From Rhodoferax sp. (GTDB lineage Bacteria; Pseudomonadota; Gammaproteobacteria; Burkholderiales; Burkholderiaceae_C), in NCBI RefSeq assembly GCF_025354435.1, contig NZ_JANXMU010000019.1:1-64000 (forward strand): 64,000 bases of DNA, given 5' to 3'. Both the position numbers and the translations under genes were made by a program. This document shows positions 23,524-32,191 of the stretch, in pieces. Position 1 is the first letter of the stretch. Every line of letters begins with the position of its first letter. The notes beneath the pieces were generated by a model. That model was not told the origin of the DNA, searched no databases, and saw only the letters and a program-made list of their open reading frames with translations.

Positions 23524-24494
23524 TGGTAGTAGTTTCGAATCCACAGGTGCTCACGCAATTGGGCCAGCAGCTCCGGGGGGAAGGCCTGGCCGTCGGAATA
23601 CACCAGGTTCATGTCCACCTCGGCGCGGGTTTGCATACCGGGGATCAGCGTGGACACCTGCTTGGAATCCAGCACGTAGCGCATCGCCGCCTCGGCCAGT
23701 GTGGGGTAGTAGGGCGCGCAGAGCTTTTTGAGCTGGTTGACCCGCGCCAGGGTCTCGGCAAACCGGCCCTCGCGGAACATGGTGTGCGGTACCGAGCCGG
23801 GGGCCCAGCCCGCGTAGGTGTCGGCGGCCCAGTGGCCCACCAGCGCGCCAGAGTCCAGCGGCACCCGGGCGATGAAGGCGGTGGCGGTCTGCTCGCCTGC
23901 CGCAAACAGGCCGTGGCGCGGGCGCTGCTCAAACAGGTTGTAGACCACCTGGATGGCATCCACCAGGCCGAAGCGGGCCAGGTCTATGCCCTCGTCGGGC
24001 CGGAAGTCGCGCAGGGACACGCCGATTTTGTCGATCTTGCCCTCGGCGCGCAGGCGGTTCAGGCTCTCCAGCCAGTCCAGCGCGTAGAGGCCGTCGCCCA
24101 TCCAGCTGTGCAGTTGCAGCAGGTCCAGCCGCTCCACGCCCAGGCGCTTCAGCGACTTTTCTACGCTGTCGCGCAGATACCAGTCGGGGTAGCGGCCGCG
24201 CATGGCCGGGTGGTCGTCGTCCGGGCGCGGCCACTGGATGGGTTGCACCTTGGTGGCGACATAGATTTTGTTGCCCTGCCAGGCCAGCAGCGCCCGGCCA
24301 ATGACTTCCTCGCTGTGGCCCTTGCCGTACAGCTCGGCGGTATCGACAAAGTTGATGCCTTTTTCAAAGGCGTACAGCAGGGTGTCGATGGAACGCATGT
24401 CGTCTACCGCGCCCCAGTCGCCACCGATCTGCCAAGCCCCAAAGGCCACCTCACTCACCTTCCAGCCGGTGCGGCCAAAGTCGCGGTAGCGCAT
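23520..24494 (-). CDS. Aldo/keto reductase
   Basis: A 324-residue (beta/alpha)8 NADP-dependent oxidoreductase. The catalytic tetrad is visible: Asp in N-F-V-D-T-A-E-L-Y-G, Tyr in the same segment, Lys in V-A-T-K-V, and His in L-Q-L-H-S-W. The cofactor-binding C-terminus contains T-L-I-P-G-M. It belongs to the AKR group close to L-fucose/L-galactose dehydrogenases and voltage-channel beta-subunit-like proteins, consistent with a sugar substrate. It lies 12 bp after the sugar-binding-protein gene and overlaps the creatininase gene. Confidence 0.9.
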   Translation of the reverse strand: MRYRDFGRTGWKVSEVAFGAWQIGGDWGAVDDMRSIDTLLYAFEKGINFVDTAELYGKGHSEEVIGRALLAWQGNKIYVATKVQPIQWPRPDDDHPAMRGRYPDWYLRDSVEKSLKRLGVERLDLLQLHSWMGDGLYALDWLESLNRLRAEGKIDKIGVSLRDFRPDEGIDLARFGLVDAIQVVYNLFEQRPRHGLFAAGEQTATAFIARVPLDSGALVGHWAADTYAGWAPGSVPHTMFREGRFAETLARVNQLKKLCAPYYPTLAEAAMRYVLDSKQVSTLIPGMQTRAEVDMNLVYSDGQAFPPELLAQLREHLWIRNYYQ

Positions 24495-24506
24495 CGTGGG
24501 TGTGCC

Positions 24507-25430
24507 TTACTTCGCGTATTTGGCCAGGTTGGCGGGCGTAACCAGCTCAAACGGGATGTTCACAAAGCGGTCCACTGGCTGCTTTTTGATCAGCTTGAGG
24601 GCTGCATCCAGCGAGCCCCGGCCCTGACCACCGGCGTTCTGGAACACGGAGACCTTCAGGTCGCCCGCTTTCATGGAGGCCAGGGCATCGGGCGTGGCAT
24701 CGATACCGGCGACCATGTAATCGGGTGTCCAGCGCTTGCTGGATTTCAGGGCCTGGATCGCGCCAATGGCCATTTCGTCGTTGTTGGCGATGATGGCGTC
24801 AAACTTCAGCCCGGCGGTGATCCAGTTCGAGACGATGTCCGTGGCGTTGGTGCGCAGCCAGGTGGCTTCGCGCTTGTCCAGGATCTTGATACCCGAACAC
24901 TCCTTGGTGGCCAGCACCTCCTCGATGTCCTTGGTGCGGGTGCGGGCGGCTTCGTTCGACAACTCGCCCATCAGCACCACGATATTGCCCTTGCCCTTCA
25001 TCACACGGCAGACTTCCTGGGTTTGCAGGGTGCCCGAGACTTTTTCGTCCGACGCCACAAAGGCCACGTTCTTCGGCAGTTTGTCAAAGTCCACCGGCTT
25101 GCGGTTCACATAGACCAGGGGGATGCCGGCATCGGTCACCATCTTGGTCATTTTGGTGGTGGCATCGGTATCCACCGGATTGACGATGATGGCATCTACC
25201 TTTTGGGTGATGAAGTTCTGGATCTGGTTGAGCTGTTTGCTGATGTCGTTGTCGGCGGATTCCATTTGCACGCTGGCCCCGACGGTTTTGGCTTGGGCCA
25301 GTAGCGCATCGGACATGTAGGCCAGAAAGGTTTCCTGGTTGGCCATGGCCAGACCGATCTTTTGGGCCTGGGCGGCGAAGGGGGTCAGTACAGCGGCGGT
25401 AACGGCGGCGGCGAGGATGAGTTTTTTCAT
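24507..25430 (-). CDS. Sugar ABC transporter substrate-binding protein
   Basis: A 307-residue periplasmic protein with signal peptide (ends F-A-A-Q-A). The mature part is a RbsB-like type I fold (Peripla_BP_4): I-G-L-A-M-A-N-Q-E-T-F, D-A-I-I-V-N-P-V-D-T-D-A, I-I-A-N-N-D-E-M-A-I-G-A and G-I-D-A-T-P-D-A. Such proteins usually bind pentoses, hexoses or polyols. No ATPase or permease gene is adjacent: downstream come only an aldo-keto reductase and a creatininase-like protein. It must use a transporter encoded elsewhere or act as a sensor component. Confidence 0.92.
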   Translation of the reverse strand: MKKLILAAAVTAAVLTPFAAQAQKIGLAMANQETFLAYMSDALLAQAKTVGASVQMESADNDISKQLNQIQNFITQKVDAIIVNPVDTDATTKMTKMVTDAGIPLVYVNRKPVDFDKLPKNVAFVASDEKVSGTLQTQEVCRVMKGKGNIVVLMGELSNEAARTRTKDIEEVLATKECSGIKILDKREATWLRTNATDIVSNWITAGLKFDAIIANNDEMAIGAIQALKSSKRWTPDYMVAGIDATPDALASMKAGDLKVSVFQNAGGQGRGSLDAALKLIKKQPVDRFVNIPFELVTPANLAKYAK

Positions 25431-25784
25431 TTTAAAAATTTCCTGGTGGTGGCTGGGGGGTTTATCAACACGCCGCTACTTTAAACACCAAGTTGAATAA
25501 ATTTTCTAAGTAGTTAATCTGAGAGAAATAAATTTCTTTTATTAATTTTGGGCGGAAAAAATCTGTGGGAGTTAGTTTTTTCAAGGCCTGCCGGATCGGC
25601 TTTTCCACTGGGCCGTTAGGCTTGCGGGGCGGGGCATTGGGGTAGGTCGGTCGTTATGCAAAGGGCATTATCCGGGCGAGGAAAATATAATCCTATTTAT
25701 CGCACAGTTAGTTAGTTGACATATTCGCCTAACTGCCTGGGGTTAATCCATCTGGCGATTAACCCGCCGAATAGACATTCCCGC
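25431..25784. other. 354-bp AT-rich intergenic region
   Basis: No gene was found. It is the leader of the sugar-binding-protein operon and the 3' side of the phn operon. It contains AGAAAT-AA-ATTTCT (25524-25537), a perfect 14-bp palindrome, and GGGTTAATC...GATTAACCC (25740-25765), a 9-bp-arm stem just past the phnE stop that could end phn transcription although no T-run follows. Confidence 0.6.
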
Positions 25785-26606
25785 CTAGCGCATCAAGACC
25801 CAGCGCACGCCGCTGCTCAACCCGTCCACCAGCGCCACCAGCACCAGCATGGCCACCAGCACCGCGCTGGTCTCGGGCATCTGGAACAGGCCCATGTGGA
25901 AGGCCAGCATCTGGCCCAGGCCGCCCGCGCCCACCACGCCCAGCACGGCGGCGGCGCGGATATTGTTTTCCCAGCGGTACAGGGTGTAGCTGACCAACTG
26001 CGGCAGCACCTGGGGCAGGCTGGCGTAGAGCAGCACTGGTATTGCGCCCACGCCGCGTGCCCGCACGGCCTGGGCCGGGCCGTCGGGGGCGTTCTCCAGG
26101 CTTTCGGCAAACAAACGGCCCAGCACGCCGGTGGTGTGCAGCGCCAGCGCCAGCGTCCCGGCGAACGGCCCCAGCCCGGCGGAGACCAGTAGCAGCGTGG
26201 CCCAGACCAGCTCGGGGATGCTGCGCAGCGCGTTCAGCAGCGCCCGCGTGGGGCCGCGCCACAGGGCGTGGTCATCCGCATGGGTTTTGCTGGCGGGCAG
26301 GGCCAGCGCCAGACCGCAGACCACCGCCAGCAGCGTACCCAGGGCCGACATGGCCAGGGTCTCCAGCGTGGCAGTCAGTAGCTTGCGCAGAAAGGCGGGT
26401 GCGGTGTTGGGCACCAGCAGCTCGGCCACAAAGCGGCCCATGCGGCGCAGTGCGTCAGCAGACAAAAATTTCGCCCACTGCAAGTCCAGCGTGGCAAAGC
26501 TGGCCCCCACCAGCGCCACCACGGCGATGGCGAACCACAGGGCCTTGGAACGGGAGTGGAACAGCGCGGGCGGCAGCTTGTAGGTTTCGTTCGCCGCCGT
26601 CTTCAT
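25785..26606 (-). CDS. phnE: Phosphonate/phosphite-type ABC transporter permease 2
   Basis: A 273-residue inner-membrane permease from ATG 26606, overlapping the first permease gene by ATGA. It has about six hydrophobic segments and the ABC-interaction loop in N-N-I-R-A-A-A-V-L-G-V-V-G-A-G-G-L-G-Q, the PhnE signature. Together with the neighbouring PhnE-like permease it should form a heterodimeric channel for the PhnC ATPase and PhnD binding protein. Confidence 0.9.
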   Translation of the reverse strand: MKTAANETYKLPPALFHSRSKALWFAIAVVALVGASFATLDLQWAKFLSADALRRMGRFVAELLVPNTAPAFLRKLLTATLETLAMSALGTLLAVVCGLALALPASKTHADDHALWRGPTRALLNALRSIPELVWATLLLVSAGLGPFAGTLALALHTTGVLGRLFAESLENAPDGPAQAVRARGVGAIPVLLYASLPQVLPQLVSYTLYRWENNIRAAAVLGVVGAGGLGQMLAFHMGLFQMPETSAVLVAMLVLVALVDGLSSGVRWVLMR

Positions 26607-27427
26607 GCGAGCCCCTTCCGCAACCACGCACTGGTGCAATCCGCCAGCCACACCAGGCCCATGAACACCAGCAGCATGGTGCTGACCTCGGAGCCGTTGA
26701 ACATCTTCATCGATGCGTCCATGTGCTGGCCCAGCCCGCCCGCGCCCACAAAGCCCAGCACGGCCGACGAGCGGATGGCGCATTCCCAGCGGTAGACGGT
26801 GTAGCTGGTCAGCTCGCCCGCGTTCTGCGGCAGCAGGCCGTAGAAAAAGGCCTGCAGCCGCCCAGTGCCATGGCGCAGCAGGGCCTGGGTGGCGGCGGGC
26901 TCACCGGATTCCAGAATCTCGGCGTAGACCTTGCCCAGCATGCCTGCGTAGGTGAGCGCAATCGCCAGTACGCCCGAGGTGGGGCCCAGGCCCACCACGC
27001 GCACAAACACCAGCGCCCAGACCAGTTCGGGCACGCTGCGTAGCAGCACCAGCAGCCAGCGCACCGCCAGCCGTACAGCCGCGCCCCATGGAGCCATGCG
27101 TCCGGTCAGCGCCGAAATCGAGAGCACCCGCACCGACAGCAGCGTCAGCGGCACGGCCAGCAGTAGCGCCAGGGTGATGCCCGCCGTCGCCATCGCCACG
27201 GTGCGCCAGGTTTCCAGGGCCACGGTCCACAGAAACGCGGGCTCCAGCTTGGGCGGAAAGAAGTCGCCCACGAAGCGCAGCGTGGGCCGCAGGCTGTCGG
27301 GCTGCAGCAGCACCCAGGGCTGGAACTCGGTGAGCACCAGCAGCGGCCAGAGCAGCACGGCGGCGGCCAGCAGCCAGCAGAGGCGGCTGTGCCAGGCCGG
27401 GTCGCGCAGGGTTGGATTCAGCGGCAA
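26603..27427 (-). CDS. phnE: Phosphonate/phosphite-type ABC transporter permease 1
   Basis: A 274-residue permease with an N-terminal hydrophobic helix (W-L-L-A-A-A-V-L-L-W-P-L-L-V-L), further spans, and the signature C-A-I-R-S-S-A-V-L-G-F-V-G-A-G-G-L-G-Q. It overlaps phnC by 10 bp and the second permease by 4 bp, indicating a single operon. Two phnE genes with one phnC and one phnD is a common arrangement for phosphonate, phosphite or hypophosphite importers; no C-P lyase or oxidation genes are nearby to decide between them. Confidence 0.9.
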   Translation of the reverse strand: MPLNPTLRDPAWHSRLCWLLAAAVLLWPLLVLTEFQPWVLLQPDSLRPTLRFVGDFFPPKLEPAFLWTVALETWRTVAMATAGITLALLLAVPLTLLSVRVLSISALTGRMAPWGAAVRLAVRWLLVLLRSVPELVWALVFVRVVGLGPTSGVLAIALTYAGMLGKVYAEILESGEPAATQALLRHGTGRLQAFFYGLLPQNAGELTSYTVYRWECAIRSSAVLGFVGAGGLGQHMDASMKMFNGSEVSTMLLVFMGLVWLADCTSAWLRKGLA

Positions 27428-28245
27428 TGCATCACCACCGGAGCAGTAACCAGCGGCAGCGATGGCTCCGGCGCAGGCCCGGTCAGCTCGTCCAGGTGCT
27501 GGGCGTACAGGCTGTGCAGGCGTTCGCGGCTGACCTGTGCGGCGGGCAGGTCGAACACGATGGCCCCCGCGCGCAGGCCCAGGATGCGCGGGAAATGCGC
27601 CAGCGCCATGTCCACGTGGTGCAGGCTGGCCACCAGCGTGGTGCCACGCGCCTGGGCGGCTTGCGTCAACGCCAGCATGGCTTGCTCGGCGCGGGCCGGG
27701 TCCAGGGCCGACAGGGGCTCGTCCACCAGCCAGAGCCGGGCATCGGCCACCAGCGCCCGCGCCAGGCCGACGCGCTGGCGTTCGCCGCCCGACAGGCGGT
27801 CCACCCGCTCAAACAGCTTGTCGGCCAGGTCGAACTGCGCCAGCGCCGCCTCGGCCGCCGGAATGTCCACCGGGTAGAACAGGCTGCGCACGCTGCGCCA
27901 CAGCCCCATGGATGGCAGCTGCCCGGCCAGCACGGCAGTGACGACCCGCTGGCGTGGCGGCAGCGGTGGCACCTGCGGGGCGATGAACAGCTGGCGGCGC
28001 AGGCCTTGCAGCTGGGCGCGCGGCAGCGCCCAGGGGTCGCGCCCGTCCAGCAGCACCTGCCCTTGGCTGAGCCGCAGCGCGCAGCCCAGCAGGTGCAGCA
28101 GCGTGGTCTTGCCCGCGCCCGACGGCCCGATCACCGCCACCTGGTCCCCGGCGGCCAGCGCCAGCTTGACACCGCGCAGGGCGGCAGGGGCGTGCGCAGC
28201 AGCTGCAGGGTGGCGGGCCGAGGCAGCCAGAAGTTGAAGTTGCAT
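27418..28245 (-). CDS. phnC: Phosphonate/phosphite-type ABC transporter ATP-binding protein
   Basis: A 275-residue ABC ATPase. Walker A is G-P-S-G-A-G-K-T at about 40-47, the Q-loop is A-P-Q, the signature is L-S-G-G-E-R-Q-R and Walker B is L-W-L-V-D-E-P-L, followed by the H-loop L-H-H-V-D. The PhnC assignment comes from its position among phnD and two phnE genes. The upstream phnD gene is separated by 62 bp that is almost wholly an interspersed repeat. Confidence 0.92.
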   Translation of the reverse strand: MQLQLLAASARHPAAAAHAPAALRGVKLALAAGDQVAVIGPSGAGKTTLLHLLGCALRLSQGQVLLDGRDPWALPRAQLQGLRRQLFIAPQVPPLPPRQRVVTAVLAGQLPSMGLWRSVRSLFYPVDIPAAEAALAQFDLADKLFERVDRLSGGERQRVGLARALVADARLWLVDEPLSALDPARAEQAMLALTQAAQARGTTLVASLHHVDMALAHFPRILGLRAGAIVFDLPAAQVSRERLHSLYAQHLDELTGPAPEPSLPLVTAPVVMHCR

Positions 28246-28305
28246 ATAAAAAGTGCCTCTAGCGTATATGCTACCTACGCAAGAAGCTATTTATTTGATA
28301 GTGCA
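28246..28305 (-). repeat. AT-rich palindromic element between phnD and phnC, copy 8
   Basis: On the minus strand AATAGCTTCTTGCGTAGG and ATACGCTAGAGGCACTTTTT are clear halves. It occupies the whole phnD-phnC spacer, and could uncouple expression of the abundant binding protein from that of the membrane components. Confidence 0.8.
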
Positions 28306-28307
28306 GC

Positions 28308-29162
28308 TTATTTCAGCAAACCAGCGCTGCGGGCGGCCGCTTCGATGCCCTTGTAGTTGGCGGGCTGGGTGGGGAGGAAGCGGGTGGCGCGTTGCAGCTC
28401 CAGCACTTCTTTGCCTTCGGGGGTGTTGCTGTTCAGATCCAGAAAGGCCTTGGCCAGCTTTTCGCGCAGGGCGACCGGCATGTCGGCGTGCACGCTCCAG
28501 TTGTAGTCGAAGTACGGCGGGGTGGTGTAGAACACGTGGACCTTGGCGGTATCGACCTTTTTGTCGGCCACGAACTTGTCCCACACCGAGATGTTGAGCG
28601 CGCCCGCGTCCACCTTGCCCGCGGCCACTGCGGCGATGGTGGCATCGTGCGCACCCGAGAAGGCCACGCGTTTCAGGTCTTTGTCGGGGTCCACCTTGGC
28701 ATCGAGCAAAAAGCTGCGCGGCATTAGATGGCCGGAGGTGCTGGACGGTGCGCCGAAGCTCAGCGTGTGGCCTTTCAGGTCGGCCAGAGATTTGATGGCG
28801 GGGTCGGCAGTGATGAAGACCGAGCGGAATTTCTCGTCTTCCTCGCGCTGTACCAGCGGGATGATCTTGCCACCCGAGCGCACATTCGCCTGCACAAAGG
28901 TAAAGCCGCCAAACCAGGCCACGTCCACCTGCTTGTTGACCAGCGCCTCGACCGCCGCCGCGTAGTCGCTCACCGGGGTGAACTCGACCTTCATGGCCAG
29001 CTTGCCTTCCAGGTACTTGACCAGCGGCGCGGCCTTGCGGGCCAGCTCGGTGGGGGCTTCGTCGGGAATGGCGGTCATGCGCAGCACCTGCTGGGCGCTG
29101 GACAGACCGGCAAAGCATAGAGCGGCAACGGTCAGGGCGGTCTTGAAGGAGAAGCGGATCAT
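28308..29162 (-). CDS. phnD: Phosphate/phosphite/phosphonate ABC transporter substrate-binding protein
   Basis: A 284-residue periplasmic protein with signal peptide (A-L-C-F-A-G-L-S-S-A-Q-Q). The mature protein has the PhnD/PtxB-like type II fold: L-R-M-T-A-I-P-D-E-A-P-T-E-L, Q-V-D-V-A-W-F-G-G-F-T-F-V, and the ligand-site motif F-G-A-P-S-S-T-S-G-H-L-M-P. The S-S-T-S-G loop contacts the phosphonate/phosphite group in relatives. It is the first gene of the transporter operon. Confidence 0.93.
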   Translation of the reverse strand: MIRFSFKTALTVAALCFAGLSSAQQVLRMTAIPDEAPTELARKAAPLVKYLEGKLAMKVEFTPVSDYAAAVEALVNKQVDVAWFGGFTFVQANVRSGGKIIPLVQREEDEKFRSVFITADPAIKSLADLKGHTLSFGAPSSTSGHLMPRSFLLDAKVDPDKDLKRVAFSGAHDATIAAVAAGKVDAGALNISVWDKFVADKKVDTAKVHVFYTTPPYFDYNWSVHADMPVALREKLAKAFLDLNSNTPEGKEVLELQRATRFLPTQPANYKGIEAAARSAGLLK

Positions 29163-29221
29163 GGCAGATACGGGTTGGTGAAAACCCCGTATTAGACCGC
29201 AGCGCTCCCGCCGCCCGGGCT

Positions 29222-29587
29222 TCAGGCCGCGTGCGCCAACAGGCTGCGGTGCCCTTCGGTGGCCAGCACCTGTTGGGCATTCAGGCTGCGGATGGAGATG
29301 CTGGCATCTTGCGGAATGCCGCCAGACAGCTGCAAGGCCAGGTAGCGGCCGCAGCTGACGCGCAGAAAGGAGGCAAAGTTATCCACCTCGCCACGCTGCG
29401 CCACCAGCTCGTCGTACAGCTTGGCGCACAGTTGCGGCACGCCCATGCCGTCGCGCTGGGCGATCTCGGCCAGCACCTGCCAGAACAGGTTTTCCAGCTT
29501 GATGCTGGTGGCCACGCCGTGCAGCCGCACCGAGCGGGCGCGGCTGTCATAGAGGTGGGGGTCGGCGCTTATAAATACTTGGCACAT
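29222..29587 (-). CDS. Ribbon-helix-helix domain protein
   Basis: A 121-residue protein of the RHH_4 type: R-S-V-R-L-H-G-V-A-T-S-I-K-L-E-N-L-F-W-Q-V-L-A-E-I-A-Q-R-D-G-M at about 18-48 gives the beta strand and two helices, and a second conserved segment N-F-A-S-F-L-R-V-S-C-G-R-Y-L follows. Such proteins are probably small DNA-binding regulators. Its targets are unknown; it stands alone, 59 bp from phnD, with the same orientation. Confidence 0.85.
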   Translation of the reverse strand: MCQVFISADPHLYDSRARSVRLHGVATSIKLENLFWQVLAEIAQRDGMGVPQLCAKLYDELVAQRGEVDNFASFLRVSCGRYLALQLSGGIPQDASISIRSLNAQQVLATEGHRSLLAHAA

Positions 29588-29649
29588 GGCAATTCCCCTT
29601 GATGCAGCCCCACATCATCCGAGGCTGCACCGGCAACGTCAATGGCGGA

Positions 29650-30231
29650 TTACAAGGTGATACGCGTGCCCAGCAGGGTCAGGAACTGCGCAATCCAGGC
29701 CGGGTGGGCGGGCCAGGCGGGGGCGCTGACCAGGTTGCCCTCGGTGATGGCTGCGTCGATGGCGATCTCGGCGTAGGTGCCACCCGCAATCTCCACTTCC
29801 ATGCGGCAGGCCGGGTAGGCGGAGCAGGTGCGGCCCTTGAGGACACCGGCCCCGGCCAGCAGCTGGGCACCGTGGCAGACGGCGGCCACGGGCTTGTTGG
29901 TTTCAAAGAAATGCTTCACCGCCGACACCACCGCCGGGTAGGTGCGCAGGTACTCGGGGCCACGGCCACCGGGGATGACGAGAGCGTCGTAGCTGCTGAC
30001 ATCCAGGCTCGCGAAGGTGGCGTTCAGGGTGAAGTTGTGGCCGGGCTTTTCGCTGTAGGTCTGCGCGCCTTCGAAGTCGTGGATGGCAGTCTTGATATGG
30101 TCCCCGGCCTTTTTGTCGGGGCACACGGCGTGGACGGTGTGGCCCACGGCCAGCAGCGCCTGGAACGGCACCATGGTCTCGTAGTCTTCGCAGTAGTCGC
30201 CGCAAATCATCAGAATCTTTTTCGCTGCCAT
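29650..30231 (-). CDS. DJ-1/PfpI family protein
   Basis: A 193-residue protein of the DJ-1/PfpI superfamily. The nucleophile elbow Cys is in A-A-V-C-H-G-A-Q-L-L at about residue 116, with the supporting acidic residue in G-D-Y-C-E-D-Y-E near the N-terminus and the P-G-G-R-G-P-E-Y-L loop. Members include proteases, chaperones and deglycase/glyoxalase-like enzymes; the exact activity is not predictable. It is monocistronic by position. Confidence 0.9.
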   Translation of the reverse strand: MAAKKILMICGDYCEDYETMVPFQALLAVGHTVHAVCPDKKAGDHIKTAIHDFEGAQTYSEKPGHNFTLNATFASLDVSSYDALVIPGGRGPEYLRTYPAVVSAVKHFFETNKPVAAVCHGAQLLAGAGVLKGRTCSAYPACRMEVEIAGGTYAEIAIDAAITEGNLVSAPAWPAHPAWIAQFLTLLGTRITL

Positions 30232-30291
30232 GCTGGTCTCCTCAAGGGTGGTTGGTAAACCATTGTGGGCAGCGAAAAGAGGCGGTGGGTG

Positions 30292-31502
30292 TTAGCCGGT
30301 TACTACATCCAAGGCGGTCAGCCCCCGATACGCGGGGTTGTCGGCCCACTGCGGTGACCCATCGGCCAGGCGCAGATGCGGCCAGCGCTGCAGCACCTGG
30401 CGGAAGGTGATTTCGGCCTCGATGCGGGTCAGCAGGGCCCCGATGCAGACGTGGGCACCGCTGCCGAAGGAGATGGACGCGCCGTCGCGCCCCGCCACAT
30501 CCAGCCGGTCCGGGTCGGGGTGGCGGGCCGGGTCGCGGTTGGCGGCACCGATCAGCGGCACCACCAGGTCGCCCCGGCGCAGGGTCTGGCCGTGGAGTTG
30601 CAGTTCGGTGGCCACGCGGCGGCCGGTGTACTGCACCGGGCTGTCGAAGCGCAACAGCTCGCGCACGGCGCTGGGGACCAGGCGGGGGTCTTGTTGCAGG
30701 CGCTGCCACTGGTCGGGGTGGGCCAGCAGGGATTGCAGGCCGTTGCCAGCAGGTTGCGGGTGGTTTCGTGGCCCGCAAACAAGAGCATGGCGCACTGGGC
30801 CAGCAGCTCGGCGTGGTTGTGCAGCGCACCATCGACCTCGGCTTGCAGCAGGCGGCTGACCAAATCGTCACCGGGATTCTGGCGGCGTTCGGCGATTAAT
30901 TTCTCGAAATACCGGCCCATCGCCAGCAAACTGGCCTGGGCGCGGCGGGCCTGCTGGTGGGTGGCCAGCGGCGCGCCGATAAACACCGCCAGGTCGTCGG
31001 ACCAGACCGCGAAGTCGGCGTTGGCGGCCTCTTCGATGCCCATCATCTTGGCGATGACGCGGGTGGGTAACTGGCGGGCCACCGCCTGCATGAAGTCGAA
31101 ACGGGGCGCATCGCCCACTGCGTCCAGCAGCTCGGCCACGGTCTGGGCTATGAACGGCTCCAGCGCCTGGATCTGTGCGGGTTTAAAGCCTGCGTTGAGC
31201 ACCTTGCGGATGCGGGTGTGGTCGGGCGCATCGAGGAACAGCATGGCGCGGGCAAACAGCTGCTGGAAACCGGCCAGCTCGCCCTTGGTTTCCTCCCGGT
31301 TCGTAACCCACCCGCCCGTACGCTGGGCCGAGAAACGCGGGTCGCGCAACACCTGCTCCACGTCGGCATGGCGGGTCAGCAGCCAGGCACCGCCGAAGAA
31401 TTCGGTGCTCCAGTGCAGCGGCCCCGCCTCGCGCAAGGCCTGGTAAGCCGGGTAGGGGTTGGCCAGAAAGGCGGCATCGACGAAAGGTGCGGTGGCATTC
31501 AT
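30292..31502 (-). pseudogene. Cytochrome P450 in the biotin operon, frameshifted
   Basis: Two overlapping frames join into a roughly 403-residue bacterial P450. The first part has the I-helix A-G-H-E-T-T-R-N-L-L-A; the second has the E-x-x-R helix A-V-R-E-L-L-R-F and the haem loop F-G-S-G-A-H-V-C-I-G. They are joined by a one-base deletion near 30743-30747: restoring one G on the plus strand gives R-N-L-L-A-N-G-L-Q-S-L-L. The start ATG 31502 overlaps the bioD stop by ATGA, so it is the last gene of purC-bioA-bioF-bioD-P450. In Bacillus a P450, BioI (CYP107H1, similar length), makes pimeloyl-ACP for biotin. A similar role is an attractive inference. The deletion could be a real lesion or a sequencing error. 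Confidence 0.85.
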
Positions 31503-32191
31503 GCGGAAAAAATCTCGTGCAGGGCCACAAAATCCAGATAGGCTGCGGCGGCCCTCGGGCTGGCATCGGCCAGGCGCGGCACCACGCCCAGGCAGGGTGC
31601 GTGGTGGCGGCGTTGGAACTCAACGCGCAGGGTGTCGATATTGGCTTGCAGATGGGCCATCTGCGGGTCGACCGTGTTGGCGATCCAGCCCAGCAGCGGC
31701 AGGCCGCGGGCGCGGATGGCCTCTGCGGTAAGCAGGGCGTGGCTGATGCAGCCCAGGCGCAGGCCGACCACCAGAATGACGGGGTAGCCCAACGCCACGG
31801 CCAGATCGGCGGTGTCCACGTCAGGCCCTAACGGGACGCAGAACCCGCCCACGCCTTCCACCACCAGCACATCGGCGCGCTCGGCCAGGGCTTGGGCTTG
31901 CTGCACCAACGTGGCCATGTCAATCACTTGCCCTTCGAGCGCCGCCGCAATATGCGGGGCGCAGGCGGCCTGGAATTGCAGCGGGCCGACTTCCGCGCTC
32001 GTGAGAGGCAGTGAACCGGCGGCGCGCAGCATCTGCACGTCTTCGTTCACGCCGTCTGCGTCCAGCCCGGCCGCTACCGGCTTGAAGCCCGCGCTGCGCC
32101 AGCCTTGTTGGGCGCACCAGTGCAGCAGGGCCGCGCTGCAGCGGGTTTTGCCGACTTCGGTGTCGGTGCCGGTGATGAACACGCTACGCAT
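31499..32191 (-). CDS. bioD: Dethiobiotin synthetase
   Basis: A 230-residue P-loop enzyme closing the ureido ring of 7,8-diaminopelargonate with CO2 and ATP. The N-terminus [12 protein letters not shown] is the characteristic P-loop, and [11 protein letters not shown] and [10 protein letters not shown] follow. Start ATG 32191 overlaps bioF by 8 bp. It is followed by the P450 through an ATGA overlap. Confidence 0.94.
   Translation of the reverse strand: MRSVFITGTDTEVGKTRCSAALLHWCAQQGWRSAGFKPVAAGLDADGVNEDVQMLRAAGSLPLTSAEVGPLQFQAACAPHIAAALEGQVIDMATLVQQAQALAERADVLVVEGVGGFCVPLGPDVDTADLAVALGYPVILVVGLRLGCISHALLTAEAIRARGLPLLGWIANTVDPQMAHLQANIDTLRVEFQRRHHAPCLGVVPRLADASPRAAAAYLDFVALHEIFSA

Noticed and set aside
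23391-25304. A 637-codon open frame antisense to the aldo-keto reductase and sugar-binding protein genes
   Set aside because: Shadow frame with no domain; the minus-strand genes are full length with motifs and coupled starts.
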